Source of the DNA: Haemonchus contortus
Taxonomy: Eukaryota > Nematoda > Chromadorea > Rhabditida > Trichostrongylidae
Assembly (NCBI GenBank): GCA_000469685.2
Contig: LS997563.1
Coordinates: forward strand, 679,369-743,368
DNA: 64,000 nucleotides
Reading direction: 5' to 3'
This document shows positions 43,926-54,999 of the stretch, in pieces (position 1 is the first letter of the stretch; each line of letters starts with the position of its first letter). Under the pieces are notes generated by a model. The model was not told where the DNA came from. It worked only from the letters and a program-made list of their open reading frames with translations, and did no database searches. Both the position numbers and the translations under genes were made by a program.

Positions 43926-44290
43926 TGCCATAGATGGTCGAGGTGTCAGCCGCATTTCGCAATCATTCACCATTATTAGCGCATTTCTTTATCCACACCT
44001 TCGATCACAGCAATAAAAGTTCTGATGCTAATTTCATGACTTTGGAATGGTAAATAGAGAGAATTTTTTGGAAGTGTGTCATGAACATAACTAACATTGT
44101 GAATTGTAGAAGTAGAAGATAGTAGAAGTTGATGTTTGAAGGGAAGCTTCCAATTAAGCCGTGCGTCGTCACATTTGACGACTCAGGAGGTCAGAGTGAT
44201 GACAATCTCTTTCAGATCCACCAAAATCGTCCCAGAAATGTTTGACTGCTGGGAGAGGGGAACTAACGATTAGATGTAGAGAGTCTTCTT

Positions 44291-44569
44291 TCAGTTTATC
44301 TTCCGATGAAGCAGTAGGCTCCTTAAAAATTTGTCTGACTTATCTTCATGTGTTTCAATCCTCTGTTCATGTTCGCGCCTGCCTTTACGGTAGCGATTCC
44401 AAAAGAAGGGCACAGATATTGCCTCCGCAGCCTGTTTCTCGAAAGAAGCGCTGTCCCCTTCTATCATCAGATCTCTAAAGGACACTTGGTTGTTTCTTAT
44501 CACGATCGTATCCTCCAGCAGCCTGCTTACATTTGTTGTTGTAGCAAGGCATGATCTAGATCTACTCAT
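44291..44569 (-). CDS. Hypothetical small ORF or exon (92 codons)
   Basis: Starts at ATG (44569) with MSRSRSCLATTTNVSRLLED, then SFRDLMIEGDSASFEKQAAE and a basic C-terminal half rich in Arg/Glu (RYRKGRREHEQRIETHEDKS). The stop is TGA. No signal peptide, membrane segment or known motif is visible. Composition is more protein-like than most frames here. A consensus trans-splice acceptor just upstream was not seen. Possibly an exon of the same gene as 43700-43925. Confidence 0.3.
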   Translation of the reverse strand: MSRSRSCLATTTNVSRLLEDTIVIRNNQVSFRDLMIEGDSASFEKQAAEAISVPFFWNRYRKGRREHEQRIETHEDKSDKFLRSLLLHRKIN

Positions 44570-45055
44570 TTTTTACAATCATTTTCGTCTTGATGCTTAT
44601 GCGCGTATTTATCAACTATAACTAGTTTCTTCATCGAAGGCTCTGAAGTGACGGCTCTTCCGACGAACATTTTGATGCTGCGCTTTTGCTACCGAACTAA
44701 CTTCCGTGTTTAATAATACAATATCGAAATATGCACTTATTTGGCTATTTGGCTTATACAATATCCAAATATGCACTTATTCAGGCTCGCCAGATGTGTG
44801 ACCGTATCTGAAAAATTTTAAATGGAGTTTCATGTCTGCGTTCAGAAGTGGGTTCGTTAAAGCGCACTTGAAGTTAGCGAAATAGTGGTCTCGGGCTGAG
44901 GTTTCTATGAACACTACACAAGTTATCTAAATGATGTTAACCTCCTTCTCATTATTAGGAAAGAACGGAGGGAGGAAGGAACTGGAGATCCCTTGTGAAA
45001 TTCATTTCTGGACTACACAAATTTTAGGTATTTAAAAACTTGGGTGCATGGAACT

Positions 45056-45073
45056 GGGGGGGGGGGGGGGGGG
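45056..45073. repeat. Poly-G run
   Basis: About 18 consecutive G, one of several G or C homopolymers in the window (others at ~752-765, 22866-22877, 42886-42902, 45966-45979 and 57070-57078). They cluster near MITE ends. Confidence 0.9.
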
Positions 45074-45086
45074 ACGGGCGATTCGT

Positions 45087-45309
45087 GCGATTCTGGGTGC
45101 GCGCGGCAAATTGCACGGCGAAATTCGCGATGATTCAAACAACTCTGGCGTCTATCATTGGGGCACAAACTTGATGTAGATTACTCTATTAGGGTCGTAC
45201 AATCCTACTCACCTACTTTACTTCAAATTTGGGCCCCAATGAAAAAGCTCCAATCGTCCAAATCGCACCGAATTTCGCCGCGCAATTTGCCGCGCGCACC
45301 CAGAATCGC
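45087..45309. mobile_element. 223-bp palindromic MITE (GCGGCAAATTGC family), copy 2
   Basis: Left GCGATTCTGGGTGCGCGCGG and right its complement; TIRs run ~45 bp through GCAAATTGCACGGCGAAATT. Central blocks (CACAAACTTGATGTAGATTA, TTCAAATTTGGGCCCCAATG) match copy 1 at 42071. Better preserved than copy 1. Confidence 0.85.
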
Positions 45310-46954
45310 AGGGAGGCTCAGATCGTTTGAACCTGCTAGTGGCTAATCGATAATCGTCGGCTGATAGTGTTAATGGAGAGCTGGTATTGATTTGACATTA
45401 ATTCTCAGCTTTTATTTCCAATTTAAAGTAGATCTGTGGTGTGGGTGAGTGAGCCATAAAAGTGAATCCTTTCGTCTCTACCATTCAATTAGGTCCCTCA
45501 CCGATAATTTTCTACATTTGTACCTATTGCCACTTGAAAAGAACTCTGCAAACTCCATGCCTTGTGAATCTCAAAGTTGCTGCCCCTAACTCAAAACTTT
45601 TAAAAGCTAATTTTGGGCTTAACGTTGATGACTTTCATTGACGAAAGTTAATGGGGCGCTAGGTGTTTGAGCTGGTGTCCACGACGATGGGTAATGGGGA
45701 AAAACTGAAAATGGTTCAATCATAGCAGATTTCCTCATAACAGGGTTGTTGTTCTGAATCGAATAGCATTGGCGAATCAGAACGCGCAATGATTGCTAGC
45801 TGTGCTTGGATTGGAAACGTTTATCGCTCTTGATTTCTGGTGAAAGCAACTCATAACAAAAGCAACTCACAACGTAACGATTTATTGTTGTCGGGTCACC
45901 CGGGTTACGCCTGGCGCCTCATTCCTTACTTCTATCAAGTAGTTAGAAATTGTAGTCGGGGAAAAGGGGGGGGGGGGGGAGGGGGCATTGCCCTCAACAC
46001 CGAGGGCTGGAGTGTAGAGGAGGAGTACCGACCTGACAGGTGCTTCGAAAACGGTTCTACACGAGAGAATAAAGTTTCAAGCAACGCTTCTGTAGGGGAA
46101 GAGTGGTGGGGTGGGGGCGGAATTATTACCTTGTGCACAGAGCCAAAGTGGGATATAAGTTGAATATTCAGTTGACTCACCCACCTCGATACCCCTTCCC
46201 TCTTAATGCTTAGATCAAAAACTGGATGTTATCGGATAAGAAACGTTAATGAGCGTAATTATGGGCTAAACTCCTTATGTTGAGAGTAAAAAGATAGGGA
46301 TAAAGTTTTTGGCGTCAGTCAATCCCGTCTGAGGGATGCGCCCCCCACTCGACTTCCATTCGGAATCGTAGTGGCGTAATGAGTGCGTATGTGGCCTATA
46401 CAATGACGTGCGGTGGCCAGCCGATGTACATTGTCAGTGCTTTCATCCTCCCAAACAAGTCTGGTACCAATTTGGCGACCTCGGAGGGATGGAAGGCTTG
46501 GTTGGCATAGGCAGGCACCGATCCAGGATAGCCCTGACCGTGCATGTGGTATAGTGCGCCACTTGCCACTACACTATGTTGAAATTATATTGAAAAAAAG
46601 CAGAAGTCTCCCAACTACACTATCATCCCCGATTTTTGTAGAGACATACATAACACGATGCCGGTACAGATCGAAATCACAGTTTCGAAATACTCGCCTC
46701 ACTCTACATCACTGACTTCACTACGTAGTACTCACTTTACCCCATCAACCTACCCACTAAGTTGTTGCATTATATAAGAAGGAAGTGTAGAATAGAGCGA
46801 GGTTTTTCGTATCCCTACTGTTATCGTAATCATAAGTTTTGCGGACGGACAGCCTGACAAACCACATAGATATTGAGATATTGGCTAACGGCCCATCGCG
46901 TTGTATGTGTTACTATTGAGCTATTACTCAGAACCTGTTAGGGAGGCGAGGGTA
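45310..46954. other. Stretch without recognisable genes; decayed MITE near 45.95-46.2 kb
   Basis: No gene recognised. At ~45946-46200, ATTGTAGTCGGGG, a poly-G run and TTGAATATTCAGTTGACTCA are a decayed member of the GTAGTTGG family or a relative of the sequence in the Helitron at 47220-47460. The 107-codon frame at 45840-46163 runs across it and is not supported. Confidence 0.4.
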
Positions 46955-47519
46955 TCTCTCTTATTTATAAAGCAGTAACTTGATTTGTCGGTATGTCGGT
47001 ATGTTGGTCTGTCCGTCCGCAAATTTTTATGATCACGGTAAAGGTAGTGATATGGAAAACTCAAGAGCGAGTACTGCGGATGAAGTGAGTGGTGTGGAGT
47101 GAAGTGGGTGCTTCAAAACTGTGTTTTCGAACTGTACCGGTATCGTGCTATGCATGTCTTCACAAAAAACGGAGGTCATAATGTAGGTGGGAGACCTCCG
47201 TTTATTTTCAACACAATTTCAGGTGAGGTGAGTCAATTGAATATTCAACTCATACTCCATCCTGACTTTCTGCACGAGATAATCATCTCACCCCCACCCA
47301 GCCGCTCCTCTGCTTCTAAGACTTGGCTTGAAACCTTATTCTTTCGCCTAGAGCCGTATCTGATGTAAGGTCAGATCGGCTAACCCTTCTCTGCACCTCT
47401 GCACCCTAGCCCTCAATATTGAATAAAACGATGCCTCCTTCCCCACCCCTAACTACACTTTCCAGCTACTCGGTAAAAGTAAGGAATGAGACCCGGCGTA
47501 AGCCGGGCAACCCAACTGG
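46955..47519 (+). mobile_element. 565-bp Helitron with clean ends
   Basis: The 5' end is TCTCTCTTATTTATAAAGCA after A (46954). The 3' end is hairpin ACCCGGCGTAAGCCGGGC, then AACCCAACTGG, followed by T (47520). Inside are GTCGGTATGTCGGTATGTTG repeats near the 5' end, a GATAAAGGTAGT-like block and a decayed MITE-like segment (47175-47465). It belongs to the subfamily that hosts the nested Helitron at 34163. No coding capacity. Confidence 0.85.
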
Positions 47520-48317
47520 TATGGTATAGGGTACACCGTGCCTGGAAATACGGATACGAATTCGAGTCCCGTTAGAGCTCAAATTTTCACCACAACTCGC
47601 CCCCTTGTGAGATTTTATCGCTCAGTTGAAGAATTTCGGCTGACAACAGCGAACATTGTAAGTAAAATGTAAGTACATCGATTTGAAACGATGTGATAAT
47701 TGGAATAACGTGGTGTAAAGGCGGGAACCCTCTGAGCTAATAACGGAATACTGAGTAGCAGCAATTTCATTAAAATAGTATTTGCAGCTTCAATCAATTT
47801 TCATAACCTTGCCTAAGCGGGGTCGTTCCAAGAACCAAGGCTTCCTGGGAATAAGTCTTCCTACAAGAACGTTAGGAATCATATTCATAACTACCCCTGA
47901 TTATCTTACAACTTCACTAATTTTATTTCAATCTTGGAAGCCGATCTACCCAATCGCCGTATCTACAACTGACCACCCAATGAAGAAGCCCGCCCGGATC
48001 TATGAAGTAAAGATGAAGTGAAAACAATCGGCAAGTAAACACTGCATCGAATTTAAGCATGGTCTCCAACAGCAATTATATTATTATATATTATGTGGTT
48101 CCAAGCTGCAGAAGGTATCAGACGGTAGTGAGGCTCACGATGCTGTGACATTGAGTGCTGGTCTCTCAGCAAAAACAATGGGAGTATTTCCGTTTTGCTG
48201 AATTTAGTATTCTGTGATGAGCATATGGCTGATCACGGCTGGAGAGTTTATGACCAAGTACGTAAGACTGATTGCGTATATACTGCTTTCCACTTAAAGT
48301 CATGGCTACTGTTCGTG

Positions 48318-49538
48318 GGGTGTGGGACGTTAGTCTCGACTGACATTACTTCGCGTCGAACTGCGAAATGACCTCGTTAATGACTAAGCTCATCTTAATT
48401 ACGCACCTCCCCTTGATCGTAACTGACCTCATCTTACTTATGAGAGTGATGGCGAGTCATGAGAATGATAAGAAAATGGAATATCAAGAAAATTAGTTTT
48501 TCAATCTATATAGAATAGAAAAAATTCTATAGAAGAGAAAAATTCGACGGTCATAAAAATGAAGTCCGTGTAAGATGTAAAAAACATTTTTTTTTGAGTT
48601 CCCACTCATCTGCGATATCAAACAATATTTACAGAAGCGACGAAGTTATTTGGTATTGGGGCATCACGCGTTTGAAAGTCATTGAACGCCCGCCGGCTGA
48701 TCAGTTAGGCCATTTCACACTTCTCACGGAATATTGCAATACTTCAGGCTTAATCCAGCACATTGAAGAGAGGTCATCAGCTCCTGTTTAAGCTGGTGGG
48801 TGAGCGATTTATATGGAACTATTGACTATAGAAAAGAAGCCTTGCTTAGAACCTCACTATGTATTCTGACGACACTTTCTTCTACTTACCAGATTTCACG
48901 GGGACCCTTCAGCTTCAGCGCAGGTTTAATCCGCACCCCAACTCTATTACTATGCTACTTCCGCACCTATATAACCTCCGCTAATGCAGTTCCAACCCGC
49001 ACCGCTACCCTTGTACTATGCTACTTCTGCACCTACACAACCGCTTCAGCCCGTAGCACCTTTGTGCTATGCTACTCGTGCACCTACCGGACCGCTCAAA
49101 ACCGTACCGCAGCCTTCTCTCCAATCTATCCCACCTTCTTCAATCCCCTCCCTATTACCTAAAAAGATGTTCAAATTTGTAACGAACAAGACAATCTGAG
49201 TTGTTTTTTTGTTTAATTATTATTTTTAAGATACTTCTTATTAGAAAAATCAGGCTTCTTTATATTCAATTGGAAATTTTTGTTGAAATTTTTATCATCT
49301 TGCATGGTATTATAATAAAACTCTTTAAGCCATGGACCATGAAAATTTTACGCTGAAAAACTTATCTTCTTGAATTTTCATCTTCTCATCATTCGCCATC
49401 ACTCTCATAAGTAAGGGAAGGTTAGTTATTAGTTACGATCAAGGGGAGGCGCGTAATTAAGATGAGGTTAGTTGTCAATGAGGTCGCTTCGCACCTCGGC
49501 GCGAAGTAATGTCAGTCGAGACTAACGTCGCACACCCC
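48318..49538. mobile_element. 1.2-kb TIR element carrying a proline-rich segment
   Basis: Inverted arms of ~160 bp: GGGTGTGGGACGTTAGTCTC at the left, and its complement ending CACACCCC at 49538. They extend through GACTGACATTACTTCGCG and GAGGTCATTTCG-like blocks to CTCATAAGTAAG. TGTTCGTG is duplicated at 48310-48317 and 49539-49546 (8 bp, or 7 with one base ambiguous). The internal part holds three imperfect ATGCTACTT-TGCACCTA units. No transposase motif was recognised. Confidence 0.8.
48935..49199 (+). pseudogene. Proline-rich repeat segment, possibly captured host exon
   Basis: In one plus frame the sequence gives three units of the type YATSAPTQPLQP (near 48948, 49017 and 49068), then PQPSLQSIPPSSIPSLLP. 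A stop (TAA) interrupts the first unit, so this is not a complete gene. Codon-periodic, proline/alanine-rich sequence inside a TIR element is what exon capture would leave, but it could be a simple repeat. No family is assigned. Confidence 0.35.
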
Positions 49539-50278
49539 TGTTCGTGAAGGATCAGGGACTACTCGTCAAAACTAGGAAGTTTGAATCTCGCTACAACAGC
49601 AACAGAAGGGCTCCAGAGTAAGTAAGAAAGTGGTAATTTGAGGAGACCTCAATCGGTTCAGGACCAAGACAAAAGACTGTATATGAAATAGTGATGGCGA
49701 GCTATAAGGATGGCAACCGCTGCAACACTATGTAACCAGTTGTGAAAAAGGAAAAAATGCATTGAGCTTCCAGTACCTTGCATATTGCAATAATTGATGC
49801 TTCTCGTTGACACTATTCTGAGAAGACTTACTACGAATTGGAAATTCTTGGAGTTTTGGAATCGAGAATTACAAAATTATTGCTTAAGATGCGACCAAAG
49901 TCAATGTCATCCATATAAACGATGAACGGATATGTATACTATCTATGCTCTAGTATCAACTTTCTATTTATGCAGTTTCCAAATCGCGTGTCGAAAATGG
50001 CCACTGCAGGCGTTGAAGGCAAAGCTGCCTGCGGTTCTCAGCTGATTAGGGTTCGCGGCAATCTTGTTCTTCCGCGAATAATAATGCAATTGAAACCTTG
50101 CCTTGTCTACTGACTTTGGCACGCTTATAGGCAATTCTGCTTTGCTTGTGAGGCTTCTTCTGCACTGCACACTCACTACTAACAGGCTGTCTTCTACTGT
50201 TCTCTTCTCTTGTCTCCCTATTTCATCCTCGATCCCTTTCGTCCCCTTCGTGCCTTCACCTTTTCTCGTCTACCAGCA

Positions 50279-50425
50279 ATGTGTGTAGCGCTGATCCTGT
50301 TGGCAAATGCTTTCTACAAAGTATATTATTGGCTATTTGATTTATGTGAACACGCATTTGTATCAGCCCTTCTTCTAGCTACCGTATTCTTCTTCTTTTT
50401 GCCTGTGCTTTTCAATTTGGAATCG
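50279..50425 (+). CDS. Possible first exon of a host membrane protein
   Basis: An ATG at 50279 lies 2 nt after a pyrimidine-rich AG acceptor (TTTCTCGTCTACCAG). Such short leaders are typical of nematode spliced-leader trans-splicing. The 49 codons (MCVALILLANAFYKVYYWLF, then DLCEHAFVSALLLATVFFFF and LPVLFNLES) end exactly at a consensus donor GTACGT in phase 0. Two hydrophobic stretches suggest a signal anchor and a membrane segment. I do not recognise the protein. The next exon was not identified with certainty; 57263-57387 is on the same strand and starts in phase 0. Confidence 0.45.
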
Positions 50426-50429
50426 GTAC

Positions 50430-51245
50430 GTTTAATTACATATAATAAACCTACCTAGGTTTCACATGGCTCAGTTGTGTTGGTTGATGCAGGTATTAAA
50501 TAATATGACGCCGTCTTCATTTCATCATTCTAACTTTCATCATTCCAATCGCTATAGTTGTTAGTATAGAAACGCTCATGCAGTCTGCATTTCACAATTG
50601 CTTAAATTTATCAGAATCACTTTCTTCTTCAGACATAAGGCACTTTAAAAAGAGTGAGTGGCTTAGTGTGGATCTCGTTGTCTGCTATCATACAAATCCA
50701 TAGTATTTGTTCGATTTGGAAAACGCGACCTCGGAACGAGAGCATACCTGTACTCCAGTTCAATACCACGCCCTCCGTGATGCACTATGCAATTTTCAGT
50801 ACCTAACGTCAGATCGACTCTTCTATGTATAGCCGTTTGCTATCAGGTCTTATCATTTCGTGTTATTCCTACCTTTTTCGACGACAGATCTTCATGAGAT
50901 TAATATTAGGCCGACGACTGTTGTCCAAAAAAGGGTGCAACTGTTCGCAAGCCACCTCATTGATCTTCTGTTTTCCCGTTATACATGGCGAAAATTTCGG
51001 ACAGAAGGGTGATCCAAGAGGTTTCTGAGCGGGACCGAAAGCAGAACTTGATCAAGAGTGAAAAGCACACAAAAAGGAGTCACGAGTCTAGTTCACTTTA
51101 TTCCTTTTAATGGCTCATAAGTCTAACAATAAGAAGGTTGCTCAGAACAATTCAACTTCCAAGACAAACCCTCTTCAAAAGCTCACCTTCTGATGAATCG
51201 TATTTCTCTGTGTTCAACTGAGTTTTCTATCTGTTGTTGAATATA
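50430..51245. other. Non-repetitive stretch, no gene recognised
   Basis: About 0.8 kb of sequence without recognised repeats; if the 50279 exon is real, this would be intronic. A 67-codon frame at 50825-51028 has no motif. Confidence 0.4.
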
Positions 51246-52662
51246 TCCTACTTTATATAATTCGCTAAGTGTGTCTGTTGGTGTGTCGGTGTGTTTGTGT
51301 GTGTGTCGGTGTGTGTGTTTGACCGGAAATTCATAACTCCTGTCTCCGTGGACCTAGAGCTTTTAAATTTGGTAGAAGTGAGGGGGCAGGATGTGAACAC
51401 CTTTGGTAAGTGACAGGACCGGACTCCGTTCATAACGAGCGAGGCGTGCACATTGAAAATTTTAGGTCGCAAACCCATTACTCCTGTCCCCGTGAACATA
51501 GAGCTTTCAAACTTGGTAGGAGCACAGGCGACAGGACGGGAACACATATGGTAAGTGGCAGGACCGGAATCCATGCACAGGGGGTGGGAGTGCGCCGCAG
51601 TAGTCAATTTGGCCCTAGGGCGTTCAAACTTGGCGGGAGTACAGGCGGCAGGATGCGAACATTTATCGTAGGTGGGAGGACTGGACTCAGCTTATAGAAG
51701 GCCAAGGTTTGCGCCAAAATTTTCAGTTTGCCTCTGGGGCGTTCAAACTTGGTAGGAGGCAGTATAGGAACACTTATGGTGAGTAGTAGGACTACGCCCC
51801 CAAGGAACAGGATTTCGCGAAATAAATGAGTGGAAATCCATGACTCCTGATCCCGTGGACTTGGAGAGCAATCAATAGGAGGGGGCAGGATGGGAACACT
51901 GGCAATAGAAGAGGCCTTAGAGAAGAAGATCCACACACCAATAACCTCCTAGCGCCTTTGTTATTTACGATCTATCTTTGACTTTTTGATATGTTTCATT
52001 CGAGAAGAAGGGTAAGTGGTGTGATTATGAGGAGATGAGTTTGGTTCACTTCTTGCTACTAGATTACGACCGCTACCCAGCAGAGTTTGCGATTAGGTGA
52101 AAAATCACGGTTTCTCTTTGCTTTGATATCGTTCCTAACAAAATTTATCCGACCGCTAATATTGGATTCACAGTTAATGATGTATCCGTAGAGAAAGGGA
52201 GGTAATCTTTGAAGGCATCTGATAGTCTATACTCTCGTTTAGCGAAAAAGCGAAATAACATAATAAAAAGGGGGGATTTCATTAATTCGATATTTTTCGG
52301 GCAAAGTCCCTTTGTCCCAAGAAGGAGAAGAGCCCTTGATGATGGCATTGAGGAACATTGGTGGTAGCTAACATAGTAGCCTCAGCCGCAATGAAGTCTC
52401 TGAATACTTTGTTCTCCGAATAATCGCCTTTGTGATATTAAACGATTTTCTTTCGGATACAGCGAGGTTGGCTTACAGAAAAAATCGCTCCCAATTTGGA
52501 GCTAATACTGACAATGAGGGTGTAGAACTTCTAAAGCAAAAGGAGAATCCGATGTGTTATTTACTCATAGCAAATTTCTCACAGGAAGAAGGAGCGCCCG
52601 GCGTAGCCGGGCGAACCCATAAGAAAGAGGGAAGCCCGGCATTAGCCGGGCGGCCCGACTGG
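51246..52662 (+). mobile_element. Helitron, 1,417 bp, near-identical to 58439-59930
   Basis: The 5' end TCCTACTTTATATAATTCGC follows A (51245). Next are a short TG-rich tract (51270-51322), TTTGACCGGAAATTCATAAC, and about four 118-bp-type units (51330-51920). A unique block follows (ACGACCGCTACCCAGCAGAG, GAATCGCTCCCAATTTGGAG-like). The end is two GCCCGGC hairpins and GGCCCGACTGG, then T (52663). Canonical ends, no protein genes. Its partner 7 kb away differs by small indels. Confidence 0.95.
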
Positions 52663-53390
52663 TGTTCATGAAAATGTGATGATTAAAGAACAAGCAGTCA
52701 TTGGCTATTGCATACTTTTGTAATTGAGGCCCTTTACGTGTTAAGGCACGATTACCAGCAAATGGGTGAGGAACTAGTGGCCCCACTTTCCTTCTGCGCC
52801 GCTTCTTTACGTAATAGATGGGTGAAAAAAGACATTCTGATTCTTTGTGCAATCTATTCTTCAAACGAAATGCCTTGATGATGCCTATGCCATTCATCAA
52901 TGAGCATAAGCGACTAAAGAGACGTTTTTTCATCTACGAATACGTAAAAATTCCCTGACCATCCACAATCAATGCTGGAAACTTATCCAATATGGGGTCT
53001 AGTTAACCTCGTAAGTGGATCTTCCAACAAGATTTCAGTTGTACCAGTCGCCTTACAGTTGAACTTTTCTTTGAGGCAGACTTGTGCAGGTTGGAGCGCT
53101 GAAAAGCCCAGGCGAAGAAAGACTCCAGCCACTGCACTGGACAGACCCTTTATTTTTCTTCAGCTTCATATAAAATTCATTGCCGGTTTCATTGAGAATG
53201 TGTAAATGTCTCGCTATGTGTAACTAATTAGAAACTAACGTATTATGCATGGGGAAATGTGTGGGGTTTAAGAAAGGAGGAGCGAATCGAGTTGCTACTT
53301 TTAGCTGATAGTCTTTCCGTTGAAGTTCAATCTCGTTCCTAAGCATATCATTGTCGGTCGAGAAAATTTACTCATTTTACTTGTACGTCA
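52663..53390. other. Stretch without recognised gene
   Basis: No gene identified. A 122-codon minus frame (52565-52933) starts in the Helitron terminus and is not supported. A 77-codon plus frame (52972-53205) has an odd basic segment (AEKPRRRKTPATALDRPF) but no recognised family. Confidence 0.4.
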
Positions 53391-53803
53391 CCAGTTGGGC
53401 TATGCACGTTAACGCGCGCATCACATTAAATAAACGAATGATCTAGATACGCAGTGCTGCGATCATGTAGTTCAAAGCAGAGGTCGCCATAGAAGTTACT
53501 TTAATGATTGTCTCACAGAACTTGACTCCGTAGGAAGGTGGAATGAGCTCATTCTATCGCTATCATCAACTGGATGTGCTCACCATCTTTATGAGCGAAG
53601 TCTCCTAGAACAAAAGGCCTAGCGACTCTTAAATTTCGAGGAAAACCAGACTGTTATCAATGGAAGGTTTTCTATGAGGATATATCATTAGTAGAGGCTC
53701 CTAGATTATTGGCGGTTAGATAAGTTTTGTAGCAATAATATCAAAAAAGCGGAGCCCCGATCCCCCATTGAGCCACGAAACTTCCTGGGTGGCGGTCATA
53801 ATA
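53391..53803 (-). mobile_element. Minus-oriented Helitron fragment
   Basis: CCAGTTGGGCTATGCACGTT at 53391 (flank A) is the complement of a 3' hairpin plus CTGG, the subtype also at 16487. Near 53700-53800, TTATTGGCGGTTAGATAAG and CTGGGTGGCGGTCATAAT match the internal block of the 1.4-kb Helitrons in reverse. It may be two fragments side by side. Confidence 0.5.
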
Positions 53804-54110
53804 TCCTTACTATATGTAAAGCGCACGCATCTGTCTGTCCGTCTGTCTTTCTGTTTGCACGGAAATTAATAACCCTTCTCCCCGTGGACTTAGGACGTTC
53901 AAATTTGGTAGAAGCACAGGCGGCAGGATGGAACACTCAGTGTGTCACTGGTGGGTGACAGGACCTGACTTCGCATACAGGGGCGGATTTTGCGCAAAAT
54001 AAATGTCTGAGTTGAAATTGATGACTCTTGTCCCCATGGACCTAGAACGTTCAAGTTTGGTAAGAGCAGCGGCAGGATGGAAACACCTATGGTAGGTGGT
54101 ATAAAGGCAA
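53804..54110 (+). mobile_element. Helitron 5' part with 118-bp units
   Basis: TCCTTACTATATGTAAAGCG after A (53803), followed by CTGTCTGTCCGTCTGTC and then two 118-bp-type units (GGACGTTCAAATTTGGTAG; GACCTAGAACGTTCAAGTTT). No 3' hairpin was found to the right. The same 5' subtype lies at 42501 in reverse. Confidence 0.6.
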
Positions 54111-54559
54111 GCGGCATGTGGAATGTGGCGAGGTCGAACTGGTAACAACGGATAAGAGCTGATTGGGGTCTCAGAAAGCAAGACCCATCTACAAAATAGA
54201 ACCGCAGGAAATCAGTTTGGTGTTAACGGGATGGTAAAGTAGGATGACAAAAAGTTAGTGGTAAGTGCAGTGATAGAGAGTCGGACCTAGAATGACTAAT
54301 TGCTATTTTTGCCCGGTTTCGACACCAGTGATGAATCCGTGATGAAATTTAAACAATTTCCTCAGCAGAAATGATTTCTTGTCTAAAACCAACATGTTTA
54401 TGAAGTGTAAGGGGGATAGCTTCAGTGGCGAATGGTGCACACTTGTGTTGTCTAGGGTTCAGATCACGTAACGATATCGGTCTAAACCAGATTAGCTTTC
54501 CATCCACTCATGGTCGGTTGATTATTACAAGGATTGGTTGAAAGTACAAAAGCACGACG

Positions 54560-54638
54560 TATACGCCCCATTTTATTGAATAAGCTCCATACACATCTAA
54601 AATGTGTATGGAGTTGATTCAATAAAATGGGGCGTATA
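54560..54638. repeat. Perfect 37-bp-arm hairpin
   Basis: Arms starting TATACGCCCCATTTTATTGA and CTCCATACACAT pair with ATGTGTATGGAG and TCAATAAAATGGGGCGTATA around a 5-nt loop, with only one or two mismatches. The neighbourhood repeats GGGGCGTATA (54718) and CGTATAAGTC. It could be a tiny foldback MITE or a foldback-derived small-RNA source; no known miRNA was recognised. Confidence 0.8.
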
Positions 54639-54999
54639 AGTCATTGATATATTGAATAAATCATCATTATAGGTCGTACAAGTCGTATAAGTCACCATTC
54701 TGAATGAAATCGAATGCGGGGCGTATACCCAAATTGTCAACACCAAAATACTTAATCTTTCATTTTGATAATACTTCAGCGCGAATCTTTTCTAGCAACA
54801 TCTTTGATGGTAATGCCTTTTCGACTACCACCTATTTCTGTCCCTCCGCAGCAATTTTGTTAGCGACAATTTCAAAAATGACCTCTTTTTTCTATGCAGG
54901 GCTCCTAGAAACGAGATATCTCTCCGCCTGGTGGTTCTAGGGGCAAAAGTGATAGTGATGGTGCATATGATGTACATTGATGTTGCTTTTTTTGAAATT

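Noticed and set aside
47540..47600. tRNA-like B-box (GAATTCGAGTCCCG) after the Helitron end
   Set aside because: No matching A-box, no cloverleaf arms and no acceptor stem could be drawn.
53019..53205. Basic plus-strand frame with AEKPRRRKTPATALDRPF
   Set aside because: Suggestive of a ribosomal or nuclear protein fragment at first sight, but no family match could be argued and no splice context is clear.
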